Below are positions 44,084 through 53,974 of a stretch of 64,000 bases of DNA, in pieces. This stretch comes from Exiguobacterium mexicanum. Lineage in GTDB: Bacteria; Bacillota; Bacilli; Exiguobacteriales; Exiguobacteriaceae. Positions within the stretch are counted from its first letter, which is position 1. The number at the start of each line of letters is the position of its first letter. The position numbers were made by a program, and so were the translations under genes. The notes under the pieces are model-generated. The model worked only from the letters and a program-made list of their open reading frames with translations. It searched no databases and was not told the DNA's origin. The stretch spans positions 2,011,001-2,075,000 of the forward strand of contig NZ_CP040676.1 of the NCBI RefSeq assembly GCF_005960665.1, written 5' to 3'.

Positions 44084-44838
44084 TGACTGATGTCCTCACC
44101 GAAGTACTTCTCACCGATCTCAGCCATCGTGCCGTCTTCTTGCATTTCAGCGAGCGCCTCGTTCAAGCCTTCGAGCACGTCCGAGTCTTGGCGTGTCATG
44201 AAGCCGGCTTCGCTCTTGTTGAAGACGTCACCTACCGCTTTCACGTCGTAACCTGTCTTCTCTAGCTCCGTCAAGATGAAGAGACGGTCGTTGAGCGCCG
44301 CATCGAGACGTCCGACTTGAAGGTCTTGGAGCACTTGGTTCGCGCCTTTGTAGAACTTCACTTCAGCACCGGCTTCTTCAGCGAGCTTGGCGTAGACCGA
44401 TCCTTGTGTCGAGCCGACGACTTTGCCGTCGAGGTCATCGATGCCTTGAATGTCTTCGTTGTCCGAAGCGACGATGACTTGCGCACCTGATACCGCGTAC
44501 GGAGTTGAGAACGCGTATTTCTCTTCACGTTCTGGGGTGATACTCATTTGGTTGGCAATCATGTCGATGCGTTCCGCGTCGAGTGCTGGAACGAGTCCTT
44601 TGAAGTCCATCGGCTCGTATTCGACCGTGTAACCGGCACGCTCGGCCGCTTCGTTCAATACGTCGATGTCATACCCTGTGATTTCACCTTTGTCTTTGTA
44701 CGTGAATGGCGGGTACGTCGCTTCTGTCCCGACTGTGATGACGGCTTCTTCTGAGCCGCTGTCTGTCTCTGTCCCGCAAGCCGCGAGCACCCCGAACGAT
44801 GCTCCGATTGCAAGTACTGCTGTTAATGATTTTTTCAT
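44080..44838 (-). CDS. Amino acid ABC transporter substrate-binding lipoprotein
   Basis: 252 residues. A signal peptide with lipobox (IGASFGVLAACGTE, cysteine about residue 21) is followed by a family 3 solute-binding fold: ITVGTEATYPPFTYKDKGEITGYDIDVLNEAAERAG, DMIANQMSITPEREEKYAFSTPY and GTMAEIGEKYFGEDIS. The closest general resemblance is to cystine/polar amino acid binding proteins of the TcyA/TcyJ type. The ligand is not fixed by sequence alone. It is the first gene of a two-gene importer unit. Confidence 0.9.
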   Translation of the reverse strand: MKKSLTAVLAIGASFGVLAACGTETDSGSEEAVITVGTEATYPPFTYKDKGEITGYDIDVLNEAAERAGYTVEYEPMDFKGLVPALDAERIDMIANQMSITPEREEKYAFSTPYAVSGAQVIVASDNEDIQGIDDLDGKVVGSTQGSVYAKLAEEAGAEVKFYKGANQVLQDLQVGRLDAALNDRLFILTELEKTGYDVKAVGDVFNKSEAGFMTRQDSDVLEGLNEALAEMQEDGTMAEIGEKYFGEDISQ

Positions 44839-44928
44839 GGTAATTTCCGCCTTCCTGATAATCCGTATATGATTACATGGTTATGAACAATACACTCATC
44901 ATACTGACGGGGGCATATCTTGTCAAAC

Positions 44929-44959
44929 AAAAGACACCACCCTCGTCAGGGCGGTGTCG
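44929..44959 (-). terminator. Terminator of the phosphoglucomutase gene
   Basis: GACACCGCCCT-GACG-AGGGTGGTGTC followed by TTTTG on the minus strand, directly after the stop at 44964. Confidence 0.9.
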
Positions 44960-44963
44960 TCGA

Positions 44964-46691
44964 TTAATCGATTGCTTTCGCTTGCTTCATGACATCGCGT
45001 TCAATCGCTTCCCGTTTCACTGTCGTTTTCTCCGCGCTATCGGCGTGGACACTGAAATAGAATTTGATTTTCGGTTCGGTCCCAGACGGACGCAGGCAGA
45101 ACCATGAGCCGTCCTCGAAGATGAATTTGAGTACGTTCGACGACGGCAACTCGATCGCTTCCGTCTCGCCTTGCTGCAAGTTTTTCGCGACTTGTTGCTT
45201 ATAGTCTTCAAAGCGGACGACTTCGTACCCTCCGACTTCCTGCGGCGGATTGGCGCGGAACGCCTCCATCATTCGACCGATCTGTTCGAGACCGGCTTTC
45301 CCTTTCAATGTCATCGATTGGAGCGACTCTTCATAGAAGCCATACTTCTCATAGACAGCTTGGAGCGCATCGTATAACGTGCGTCCTTGTTGTTTATGGA
45401 AGGCTGCCATCTCAGCGCCGAGCAAGCACGCCTGGACGGCATCCTTGTCACGGCAGAAGTCGCCAATCAAATACCCGTAGCTCTCTTCGTAGCCGAACAA
45501 GAACGTATATTCACCAGATTCTTCATATTGTTTGATCTTCTCACCGATGAACTTAAAGCCGGTGAGCGTATTCTCGAGGTGAACCCCATACGCCTTGGCG
45601 ATGGCCGCGCCAAGTTCAGACGTGACGATCGTCTTCGCGACGAAACCGTTCGTCGGAAGCGTCCCCGTCTCGACTTTCTGAGACAGAATGTAATCCATGA
45701 GGAGCGCCCCGGTCTGGTTCCCCGTCAAGACGAACCATTCGCCGTTGCGGGCACGGACCGTGAAGCCGACACGGTCGGCGTCTGGGTCCGTCGCCATGAG
45801 CAAGTCGGCGCCGACGCGGTCGCCGTACTGCATCGCGAGCTCAAACGCGGCCCGTTCTTCCGGGTTCGGATAACTGACCGTCGGGAACGACCCGTCTGGC
45901 TCGGCCTGCTCCTCGACGATGGTGACATGTTCAAATCCATACGCCTTCAACCCTTCCATGACCGGGCGACGTCCCGTCCCGTGGAGTGGCGAGTAGACGA
46001 TTTTAAGCGGGTCTCCTTGCACATCCGTATGAATGCGAATCGATTGAAGGGCCTCCATATAAGCCGCATCGACCGACGCATCGACGGTGACGAGCGTGCC
46101 GTCGGCGCGGAGTGGGGCTTCATCTTGGACTTCGATCTTTAATTCGTCTTCGATTGCGTTGACGTACGAGACGAGCTCATCGGCCTCGGCCGGTGGCAAC
46201 TGTCCGCCATCGGCACCGTATACTTTAAAACCGTTATATTCTGGCGGGTTGTGGCTCGCCGTGATGACGATGCCTCCAAATGCGTTTAAATGTCTGACGG
46301 CGAACGACAACTCTGGTGTGGCCCGCAGGCTTGGGAACAAGTATGTCTTAATCCCGTTCGAGGCGAGCGTACGCGCCGCTTCGAGCGCGAACTCCGGCGA
46401 GAAGTGACGTGAGTCGTGGGCGATGACAACGCCGTGACGTTTCGCTTCTTCGCCCGAGGCAGCGATAAAGTCCGCGAATCCTTGCGATGCCTTACGAATC
46501 GTATACATGTTCATCCGGTTCGCACCTGGTCCGATTTCCCCGCGCATACCGCCCGTCCCGAATTCGAGCGTCTTATAAAAGGCGTCCTCGAGCGACGTCT
46601 CGTCTTGCTCCATTTCCTCAAGCTCGGCGCGCAAGTGCGGTTCGAGCGCCTCGTGTTGTTTCCATCGGTCATATGTCTGTTGCCATGTCAT
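44964..46691 (-). CDS. pgcA: Alpha-phosphoglucomutase (PgcA type)
   Basis: 575 residues from ATG 46691 (AAAGGGG upstream). The substrate loop is LEFGTGGMRGEIGPGANRMN, the phosphoserine loop is VITASHNPPEYNGFKVYGADGGQ, the metal loop is MATDPDADRVGF, and GYEESYGYL and the C-terminal phosphate site RPSGTEPKIKFY are all present. It interconverts glucose-1-phosphate and glucose-6-phosphate, linking glycolysis to glycogen and cell-wall sugars. It lies on the same strand as the glg operon but is separated from it by the rhodanese gene on the opposite strand. Confidence 0.94.
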   Translation of the reverse strand: MTWQQTYDRWKQHEALEPHLRAELEEMEQDETSLEDAFYKTLEFGTGGMRGEIGPGANRMNMYTIRKASQGFADFIAASGEEAKRHGVVIAHDSRHFSPEFALEAARTLASNGIKTYLFPSLRATPELSFAVRHLNAFGGIVITASHNPPEYNGFKVYGADGGQLPPAEADELVSYVNAIEDELKIEVQDEAPLRADGTLVTVDASVDAAYMEALQSIRIHTDVQGDPLKIVYSPLHGTGRRPVMEGLKAYGFEHVTIVEEQAEPDGSFPTVSYPNPEERAAFELAMQYGDRVGADLLMATDPDADRVGFTVRARNGEWFVLTGNQTGALLMDYILSQKVETGTLPTNGFVAKTIVTSELGAAIAKAYGVHLENTLTGFKFIGEKIKQYEESGEYTFLFGYEESYGYLIGDFCRDKDAVQACLLGAEMAAFHKQQGRTLYDALQAVYEKYGFYEESLQSMTLKGKAGLEQIGRMMEAFRANPPQEVGGYEVVRFEDYKQQVAKNLQQGETEAIELPSSNVLKFIFEDGSWFCLRPSGTEPKIKFYFSVHADSAEKTTVKREAIERDVMKQAKAID

Positions 46692-46790
46692 GGTCAGTTC
46701 CCCTTTCGACATTCAAAAATTCAATCGAAGTACTCGCCAATTTGTTCCATCTTGTATACGATGGGAGTAACGAAACTTCGAGGTGATACT

Positions 46791-47609
46791 ATGTTTCCAA
46801 CTATGCGTGCCCAAGAATTGAAACACATCGTCCATACGGACTCGATTCGCTTTATTGATTGTCGTTATTCATTAAACGACGCCTCATACGGAAAATATGT
46901 GTATCGACAGGGGCATCTCCCGAACGCCGTCTTCCTCGATTTGATGGAAGATTTATCTGGTCCCGTGTCCGAACACGGTGGGCGCCATCCACTGCCGTCA
47001 AAAGAAGCATGGACCGAGACGCTTCGCCGAATCGGGATTCAAAAAGATGACTTGATCATCATTTACGATGACGGATTCCCTTATGCCGCCCGTGCTTGGT
47101 GGTTATTCAAATGGGCCGGCCATGAGCGTGTCATCGTGCTCGAGGGCGGGATTCAGTCCGGAATCACTTACTGCGGCGAGACGACGACGGACGTTCCGTC
47201 CTACCCCGCCTCAGATTACGTCCCAGCGTTCCAAGACGAGATGATTGCGACGATCGAAGACGTCCGTGCCGCCACGGTCACGGGCGGGCTCTATGATTCA
47301 CGGACGGCCGACCGGTACGACGGCAGCCATGAACCGATTGATCGCAAACCGGGCCATATCCCGAACGCCGTCCTTTGTCCGTATGCCGAAGCCGTCACCG
47401 ACCTCGGCACACTTCAAGATTTTCATGATTTGAGAGAGCTGTACGCCAACGTCCTCGACGTCCCCAACCCCATCTTCTATTGCGGGAGCGGAGTCACCGC
47501 CTGCGTGAACATTTTGGCGTTACACGCCCTCGGTAAAGATGACGTCCGGCTGTACCCAGGGTCTTACTCTGATTGGATCAGTTATCCAGAAAACACGGTC
47601 CACCCGTAA
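46791..47609 (+). CDS. Two-domain rhodanese-type sulfurtransferase
   Basis: 272 residues from ATG 46791; the longer open frame upstream is antisense to pgcA. Two rhodanese domains: the first (IRFIDCRYSL, GHLPNAVFLDLMEDLSGP, YDDGFPYAARAWWLFKWAGHERVIVLEGG) lacks a catalytic Cys at the loop, while the second ends with the active-site loop IFYCGSGVTACVN. GHIPNAVLCP and DSRTADRY are typical of thiosulfate or 3-mercaptopyruvate sulfurtransferases. The CGSGVTA loop favours 3-mercaptopyruvate/thiosulfate types. Its role here is unclear. Confidence 0.9.
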   Translation: MFPTMRAQELKHIVHTDSIRFIDCRYSLNDASYGKYVYRQGHLPNAVFLDLMEDLSGPVSEHGGRHPLPSKEAWTETLRRIGIQKDDLIIIYDDGFPYAARAWWLFKWAGHERVIVLEGGIQSGITYCGETTTDVPSYPASDYVPAFQDEMIATIEDVRAATVTGGLYDSRTADRYDGSHEPIDRKPGHIPNAVLCPYAEAVTDLGTLQDFHDLRELYANVLDVPNPIFYCGSGVTACVNILALHALGKDDVRLYPGSYSDWISYPENTVHP

Positions 47610-47629
47610 CGGGTGGATCGCTTTTTTTA
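47597..47629 (+). terminator. Terminator shared by the sulfurtransferase and glgP
   Basis: GTCCACCCG-TAA-CGGGTGGATC then CTTTTTTT; it lies at the end of the rhodanese gene and just before the glgP stop on the other strand. Confidence 0.85.
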
Positions 47630-50059
47630 TTTCACGCTCGTCGGTTTGATGTTCCAGACGGCGTTCGCGTATTCAGTGATCGTCCGGTCACTCGAGAAGA
47701 TTCCCGATTTGGCCGTGTTGACGATTGAACTCTCGGCCCAGCGTGCTTTGTCCGAGAACACCTCGTCGACGCGTCGTTGCGCCTGCATGTAAGACGCGAA
47801 ATCTTTCAACACGAGGAAATCGTCATTATAGACGAGAAGCGAGTCGAAGATGGCTTGGAATTGGTATTCTCCGACCTTGTCGAACGTTCCGTTGACGAGG
47901 GCGTCGACGACATTACGCACTTCCGTGTTCGCATGGTAGATGTCGGCCGCATGATAACCGCCGAACTTCTTGTAGTTCATGACTTCTTGCGGTGTCAATC
48001 CGAAGATGAAGATGTGATCGTCCCCGACCGCATCGCGAATCTCGATATTGGCCCCGTCGAGCGTCCCGATTGTAAGCGCACCGTTCATCATGAACTTCAT
48101 GTTGCCGGTACCTGACGCCTCGTAGCTCGCCGTCGAAATCTGTTCACTCAAATCCGAACCTGGGAAGATTCGCTCCGCCATCGAGACGCGGTAGTTCTCG
48201 AGGAAGACAATCTTGATGAAGCGGCTCGCCCGCTTATCGTTGTTGATCATGGCCGCGAGCGCGTTGATATAACGAATGACTTCTTTCGCGTAATAGTAGC
48301 CCGGCGCCGCCTTCGCACCGAAGATGAATGTCCGTGGCACCATCGTGAACGTCGGGTCCGCTTGAATCTTCTGATAGAGCGCGTGGATATGCATCGCGTC
48401 CATCAATTGACGTTTATAAGCGTGGAGCCGCTTGACTTGAACATCAAAAATCGACTCCGGGTCGACGGCGATGCCCGTCTCTGCTTGAATGTAGCCGGCG
48501 AGGTCAAGTTTGTTCTGTTGCTTCACGTTCATGACCTGTTCTTGGAAGCTCGCATCTTTTGACACGCCCATCAACTTCTCAAGATCGTTCGGGTGTTCGA
48601 TCCATGACGAACCGATCGCATCGGTGATCAAGTTCGAGAGTCGCGGATTTGACTTGAGGAGCCAGCGGCGGTGCGTGATCCCGTTCGTCTTGTTGTTGAA
48701 GCGCAGCGGGAACATCTCATACAAATGACGCATCTCACGTTGCTTCAAAATATCGGTATGGATGCGGGCGACCCCGTTCGTCGAGTGCGAGCCGACGACG
48801 GCAAGGTTCGCCATATTGATGTGTTGGTTCGACACGATCGCAATCTCGCCCATGTGCGGCTCGAGATGTGGATAGTTGACGAGCACATCTTTACAGAAGC
48901 GACGATTGATTTCCGTGATAATTTGATAGATGCGCGGCAATAACCGTTCATACATCTCGACCGGCCACTTCTCGAGCGCCTCGGCGAGAAGCGTATGGTT
49001 CGTGAATGACATGACGCTCTTCGTCACACGCCACGCCTCATCCCACCCGTAACCGTGGTCGTCCATCAAGATGCGCATGAGTTCGGGGATGGCCACGACC
49101 GGATGCGTGTCATTGATGTGGACGGCGTAATGGTCGCCCAAGTGCTTCAACGATTTATTATGACGTAAGTAAGACGCAATCATCGACTGAACGCCCGCCG
49201 AAACGAAGAAGTACTGTTGCTTCAAGCGCAACACTTTTCCTTCATATGTCGTGTCGTCCGGGTAGAGAAACTCAGAGATGGTCGCAATCGACTGCTTGTA
49301 TTTGAGCAAGTCTTTGTACGAACCTTTCGTCCGTTCCATGTACTCCTCGTCATCAAACGGCGACTCGGCGTTCCAAAGGCGGAGCGTGTTGACGACGTCG
49401 TTTTTGTAGCCGATAATCGGCATGTCGTAAGGTACGGCTCGGACGACTTCATCCGGATGGTGGACGACGCGAAGCCGGTCCCCGATTTGTCGCATCTCGA
49501 TCCAACCGCCGAAATTGACGTCGACAGCCCGGTCAGCCCGTCGTGTCTCCCACATGTTGCCATCACGGAGCCAGTTGTCCGGCAACTCGACTTGATAGCC
49601 GTCGACGATCTTTTGTTTGAACAAGCCGTAACGGTAACGAATCCCGTTCCCGTGCCCAGGCAGGCTGAGCGCGGCGAGTGAATCGAGGAAACATGCCGCC
49701 AAACGACCGAGCCCCCCATTCCCGAGACCCGGTTCCGGTTCATATTCCGTGATGTCGGTGAAGTTGAAACCAAGTTCGTCTAACCCCTCTTGCACGACTT
49801 CTAAGACGTCCATGCTGAGCAGGTTGTTATACAGAAAACGGCCGAGTAAAAATTCAAGTGAGAAATAAATGACTTGTTTACTCTGTTTTTCTTCGTGCTT
49901 GTCGCGGGTGTTGATCCATTTCGGGATCGCCTGTTCGCGCACCATCGTTGCCAACGTTTGATACACTTCCTGCTCGGTCCCTTCATCAAACGACTTCCCG
50001 TTTAATGCGACGAATCTCTCTTGAAATGAAGTGACGAAACTCTGTTTATCTGTAAACAT
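47627..50059 (-). CDS. glgP: Glycogen phosphorylase
   Basis: About 810 residues from ATG 50059. The N-terminal YFSLEFLLGRFLYNNLLSM and GLGNGGLGRLAACFLDSLA form the start of the GT35 fold. The pyridoxal-phosphate lysine loop is EASGTGNMKFMMNGALTIGTLDGANIEI, and VKRLHAYKRQLMDAMHI precedes it. It releases glucose-1-phosphate from alpha-1,4 glucan ends. It is last in glgC-glgD-glgA-glgP. The ribosome site GGAG is 12 bases from this start; an alternative start overlapping glgA at 50107 would be unusual in family length. Confidence 0.93.
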   Translation of the reverse strand: MFTDKQSFVTSFQERFVALNGKSFDEGTEQEVYQTLATMVREQAIPKWINTRDKHEEKQSKQVIYFSLEFLLGRFLYNNLLSMDVLEVVQEGLDELGFNFTDITEYEPEPGLGNGGLGRLAACFLDSLAALSLPGHGNGIRYRYGLFKQKIVDGYQVELPDNWLRDGNMWETRRADRAVDVNFGGWIEMRQIGDRLRVVHHPDEVVRAVPYDMPIIGYKNDVVNTLRLWNAESPFDDEEYMERTKGSYKDLLKYKQSIATISEFLYPDDTTYEGKVLRLKQQYFFVSAGVQSMIASYLRHNKSLKHLGDHYAVHINDTHPVVAIPELMRILMDDHGYGWDEAWRVTKSVMSFTNHTLLAEALEKWPVEMYERLLPRIYQIITEINRRFCKDVLVNYPHLEPHMGEIAIVSNQHINMANLAVVGSHSTNGVARIHTDILKQREMRHLYEMFPLRFNNKTNGITHRRWLLKSNPRLSNLITDAIGSSWIEHPNDLEKLMGVSKDASFQEQVMNVKQQNKLDLAGYIQAETGIAVDPESIFDVQVKRLHAYKRQLMDAMHIHALYQKIQADPTFTMVPRTFIFGAKAAPGYYYAKEVIRYINALAAMINNDKRASRFIKIVFLENYRVSMAERIFPGSDLSEQISTASYEASGTGNMKFMMNGALTIGTLDGANIEIRDAVGDDHIFIFGLTPQEVMNYKKFGGYHAADIYHANTEVRNVVDALVNGTFDKVGEYQFQAIFDSLLVYNDDFLVLKDFASYMQAQRRVDEVFSDKARWAESSIVNTAKSGIFSSDRTITEYANAVWNIKPTSVK

Positions 50060-50081
50060 ATGTGTGTAAAACTCCTTCCGG

Positions 50082-51521
50082 TCATGCGAATAGGTGATAC
50101 AACTCACGGTATTGCTTTGCGGATTGTTTCCAGCTGAAGTCCGCAGTCATCGCTTGATGGACGAGGGCGTTCCAATTGTTGTCGTCGTAGAAGACACGAA
50201 TCGATTTCTCAATCGTCGCGAGCATCTCGTGGGCGTTGTAATTCAAGAAACCAAATCCCGTACCCTCTTGTGTGTACTCATTATACGGCTTGACCGTGTC
50301 GCGTAACCCACCCGTCTCGCGGACGATCGGGAGCGTCCCATAGCGCATCGAGATGAGTTGGCTCAGACCGCACGGCTCAAAGCGCGACGGCATGAGGAAT
50401 GCATCCGATCCCGCGTAAATCAATTGTGCGAGTTCAATGTCGAAGCCGATATACGACCCGACCTTGCCTGGATGCGTCGCCGTCATCTCGTGAACGATGC
50501 CCTCGTATTCGGGTTGACCCGATCCGAGGAAGACGAACTGACAGTCCAAGTTTCCGAGCTCTTCACTCACGGCTTCGATCAAATCGAGCCCTTTTTGCTC
50601 GACGAGTCGACTGACAAAGCCAATCAACATGATGTCGTCACGTACTTCGAGACCAAACCGCTCTTGCAGGACGCGCTTGTTGACGAGCTTCCCTTCCTTC
50701 ACCGTATCGAGGTCATACGGTTGCGCGATGCGCTTGTCCGTGCTCGGGTCGTTCGTCGCCAAATCAAGGCCGTTCAAAATGCCCCGGACGTCAACTGACC
50801 GGTATCGAAGCGCCGCGTCGAGTCCTTCCCCGTAGTACGGTTCCATAATCTCGTCGCGATACGACGGACTGACCGTTGTGATTTGATCGGAATGAACGAT
50901 TCCGGCCTTCATGTAGTTGACGAGACCGTTATGTTGAATCCCTTCTGCTGTGAAGTGTTCCGGACCGAACTGTAACAGCTCGCCGAGGACCGCTTCCGGG
51001 AAGATGCCTTGATATTGCAGGTTATGGATGGTGAACACCGTACGGATACGTTGATACGCCTCGAGGTGTTGATAATGAATCCGTAAAAAGGCCGGGACGA
51101 CGCCCGTTTGCCAGTCGTGACAATGGAGCACGTCCGGGATCTCCTCTGCTTCGAGTTTCCCGATCATCTCAAGGACGGCCCGAGAGAAGAATGCGAACCG
51201 CTCGGCATCATCGTAATGGCCGTAGAGCACGCCTTCCCGTTTGAAATAGTACTCGTTATCGATAAAGTAGAACGTGACCCCATCGCGCACAAGTTTCAGG
51301 ACGGCACCAAACTGCTTGCGCCATCCGACCGGTACGATCAAGTCGAATAGATACTCCATCTCGTCCACATATTCCTGAGCAATCGAGCCATACTTCGGCA
51401 TAACGACACTCACATCTTCACCGAGGCCAGACACCGCTTGAGGGAGCGAGCCGATGACATCGGCAAGCCCCCCCGTTTTCATGAACGGTGCCGCTTCTGA
51501 AGCGACATACCATATTTTCAT
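50082..51521 (-). CDS. glgA: Glycogen synthase
   Basis: 479 residues. The ADP-glucose binding motif is [27 protein letters not shown] at the N-terminus (the KTGGL lysine). The C-terminal [33 protein letters not shown] carries the GT5 acid/nucleotide site. It extends alpha-1,4 glucan from ADP-glucose. ATG 51521 follows AAAGGGGG. It lies 12 bases after glgD in the glg operon. Confidence 0.95.
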   Translation of the reverse strand: MKIWYVASEAAPFMKTGGLADVIGSLPQAVSGLGEDVSVVMPKYGSIAQEYVDEMEYLFDLIVPVGWRKQFGAVLKLVRDGVTFYFIDNEYYFKREGVLYGHYDDAERFAFFSRAVLEMIGKLEAEEIPDVLHCHDWQTGVVPAFLRIHYQHLEAYQRIRTVFTIHNLQYQGIFPEAVLGELLQFGPEHFTAEGIQHNGLVNYMKAGIVHSDQITTVSPSYRDEIMEPYYGEGLDAALRYRSVDVRGILNGLDLATNDPSTDKRIAQPYDLDTVKEGKLVNKRVLQERFGLEVRDDIMLIGFVSRLVEQKGLDLIEAVSEELGNLDCQFVFLGSGQPEYEGIVHEMTATHPGKVGSYIGFDIELAQLIYAGSDAFLMPSRFEPCGLSQLISMRYGTLPIVRETGGLRDTVKPYNEYTQEGTGFGFLNYNAHEMLATIEKSIRVFYDDNNWNALVHQAMTADFSWKQSAKQYRELYHLFA

Positions 51522-51532
51522 AATATCCCCCT

Positions 51533-52633
51533 TTAAACCGTTGTCCGTTTTCCGATGACGATCGGTTCGTCGACCGTACCTCGAATGACTTGTCCTCGTT
51601 TGACGACCACTTCTTTATCTAAAATGGCGTTCTCGACGACAGCGCCTTCTTCGATGATCGACTTGGATAAAATGATTGAGTTTTTGACACGGGCGTGCTC
51701 ACTGACGACGACACCGCGGAAGAGAATGCTGTTTTGAACTTCTCCGCTGATTTTACAGCCGTTTGCGACGAGCGCTTCATTCACTTTCGACCCTTTCAAA
51801 TAACGGGTCGGCGGCTCATGTTTAATCTTCGTATAGATATGCGGGAAGTCATAGATAATCCCTTCCCGACGAAGTAAGCGCATACTTTCATTATAGTATG
51901 AAAAGACAGAATGAATCACCTGCATTTTGCCAGTATAGTGATAACCGTGTACGTGCAGACGGTGAAGCTGCGGACGGATGACCCCGTCAAGCAAGTCGTA
52001 CTCGCCTTTTGACGTCGCTTCGTCGACGAGACGAAGGAACAAATTCTTCGACATGATAATCGTCTCGGTATACGTGTACTCATCGTCCGGGCTGTATCCG
52101 CGCTCACCGATACCGACGACACGGTCGTTTTCACCGAGACGGATTGGGCGGCAATACCCGCATTTTTGTTCGTGAGCGGCATAACCGAGTGTGATGTCCG
52201 CACCCATCGATTTATGATGGTCGAGCATGTCTTGGAAGTCGATCGTCGTCAACACGTTCGATCCGGTGATCACGACGTACGGCTGTTTGCTGCGTACGAA
52301 GTGTTCGCGGTGCATCGAGAAGTTGGCCAAGTCGCCGAGGTACGCTTCCCCGTCGGGCTTGAGCGCCGGCGGGAAGATGTGTAGCCCCCCTTGCGAACGG
52401 TCCAAATCCCATTCTTTCCCTGAACCCAAGTGGTCCATGAGCGAGCGATACTTATCGAGCGTGAAAATACCCACTTGGTTGATGCCTTGGGTAATCATAT
52501 TCGTCAATGTGAAATCAATCAGGCGATAACGCCCAGAGAACGGGACAGCAGCTAAATTGCGATGCCCCGTAAATTCTGGAAACAAGCCCTCTTCGGTCCC
52601 TAAGTTGATGACCCCTAACAAATCATTCGTCAA
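51533..52633 (-). CDS. glgD: GlgD, glucose-1-phosphate adenylyltransferase regulatory-type subunit
   Basis: About 366 residues from TTG 52633 (or 52636), behind AAGGAGG; the longer open frame overlaps glgC. It has the nucleotidyltransferase fold ([56 protein letters not shown]) but not the GGxGxRL pyrophosphorylase loop present in GlgC. That loss is the hallmark of GlgD, which boosts GlgC activity as a hetero-oligomer in Bacillota. A C-terminal left-handed beta-helix ([35 protein letters not shown]) is present. The start codon choice is uncertain. Confidence 0.9.
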   Translation of the reverse strand: MTNDLLGVINLGTEEGLFPEFTGHRNLAAVPFSGRYRLIDFTLTNMITQGINQVGIFTLDKYRSLMDHLGSGKEWDLDRSQGGLHIFPPALKPDGEAYLGDLANFSMHREHFVRSKQPYVVITGSNVLTTIDFQDMLDHHKSMGADITLGYAAHEQKCGYCRPIRLGENDRVVGIGERGYSPDDEYTYTETIIMSKNLFLRLVDEATSKGEYDLLDGVIRPQLHRLHVHGYHYTGKMQVIHSVFSYYNESMRLLRREGIIYDFPHIYTKIKHEPPTRYLKGSKVNEALVANGCKISGEVQNSILFRGVVVSEHARVKNSIILSKSIIEEGAVVENAILDKEVVVKRGQVIRGTVDEPIVIGKRTTV

Positions 52634-52667
52634 CAATAACGCCTCCTTGCGTCGGTCTTTTTTTAAA

Positions 52668-53822
52668 TTAAGCACGTTGTTTGAAGACTGTGCCGCTCTC
52701 GATATTTTCATGTGGTTCAATGACAACGATCTCACCGCCCGGCTCACCGACCGTCGCACCGTCCTCAATGACGGCACAGCTCGCGACGATGGCTCTATGA
52801 ATCGTTACATCTTTTCCGATTCGTGCTCCAGGCATGATAACCGAGTCTTTGACGAGCGAGCCTTCACCGACGCGCACATCATAGAACAAAACTGAATGTT
52901 GAACTTCGCCCTCAATCCGGCAACCTTCATTAATGACCGATTGTTCGACACAGGCATCTTTGCCGATGAACTGTGGCGTCTGGTTCGGGTTGACCGAGTA
53001 GATTTTAAAGTCCGGATCATATAGATCAAACGGTGGATCTTCTTCGAGTAAGTCCATGTTGGCTTCCCAAAGCGATTGAATCGTCCCGACGTCTTTCCAG
53101 TAACCTTTAAATTTATACGCGAACACGTCTAAACCGTCGAGGAGCGTGTTCGGAATGATGTTTTTACCGAAGTCGAAGCTTGATGTCTCGTCTTCTGCAT
53201 CTTGGATCAAGTGCTCCCGTAGCACTTCCCAGTTGAAGATATAAATCCCCATCGAAGCCAAGTTGCTCTTCGGTTTCTCCGGCTTCTCATCGAACTCATT
53301 GATGCGAAGATCATCGCTCGTGTTCAAGATCCCGAAACGCGGTGCTTCATCCCAAGGGACTTCCATAACTGAAATCGTGACGTCTGCTTGCTTCTCTTTA
53401 TGGAAATCGAGCATCTTCTCATAATCCATCTTGTAAATGTGGTCCCCCGATAGAATCAACACGTACTCCGGATCGTAATCGTCGATATAGCTCAAGTTCC
53501 GATAAATCGCATTGGCCGTACCTTCGTACCAGTTTTTTCCCGACTGCGCTTGGTATGGCGGTAAGATGGCCAAGCCTCCATTGCGGCGGTCCAAGTCCCA
53601 GGCCGACCCGATGCCTAGGTAACGGTTCAACTCAAGCGGTTCATATTGTGTTAACACGCCCACCGTCGTGATTCCCGAATTGGTACAGTTCGATAATGGA
53701 AAATCGATGATCCGGTACTTCCCTCCAAAGTTGACAGCAGGCTTCGCTGTCTTCCGTGTGAGAGGCCCGAGTCGTTTCCCTTCTCCTCCTGCGAGGAGCA
53801 TTGCAACCATTTCTTGCTTCAT
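52668..53822 (-). CDS. glgC: Glucose-1-phosphate adenylyltransferase
   Basis: 384 residues from ATG 53822. The pyrophosphorylase loop [39 protein letters not shown] is intact, and the catalytic-aspartate region [14 protein letters not shown] and [21 protein letters not shown] follow. A C-terminal beta-helix is present. It makes ADP-glucose, the committed step of glycogen synthesis. It is the first gene of glgC-glgD-glgA-glgP; the usual upstream glgB is absent. A perfect cre lies 84 bases upstream. Confidence 0.96.
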   Translation of the reverse strand: MKQEMVAMLLAGGEGKRLGPLTRKTAKPAVNFGGKYRIIDFPLSNCTNSGITTVGVLTQYEPLELNRYLGIGSAWDLDRRNGGLAILPPYQAQSGKNWYEGTANAIYRNLSYIDDYDPEYVLILSGDHIYKMDYEKMLDFHKEKQADVTISVMEVPWDEAPRFGILNTSDDLRINEFDEKPEKPKSNLASMGIYIFNWEVLREHLIQDAEDETSSFDFGKNIIPNTLLDGLDVFAYKFKGYWKDVGTIQSLWEANMDLLEEDPPFDLYDPDFKIYSVNPNQTPQFIGKDACVEQSVINEGCRIEGEVQHSVLFYDVRVGEGSLVKDSVIMPGARIGKDVTIHRAIVASCAVIEDGATVGEPGGEIVVIEPHENIESGTVFKQRA

Positions 53823-53905
53823 AGTACAGCCTCCTAAATTCATAATATAACCATCTATTACCCTCTTTCTCTATTTCCTAATGTATTCCTGCTCAAATTA
53901 TTATA

Positions 53906-53919
53906 TGATAACGTTTACA
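53906..53919. promoter_or_regulatory. Perfect cre between glgC and the PBP gene
   Basis: On the minus strand TGTAAACGTTATCA fits TGWAANCGNTNWCA at every fixed position. It lies 84-97 bases upstream of glgC and 56 bases upstream of the divergent PBP gene, so it could affect either. Confidence 0.75.
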
Positions 53920-53974
53920 TTTTGAATTTTATCTAAAGATTGACGATATAATGAATAAAGAGAGAGGTGAGACG

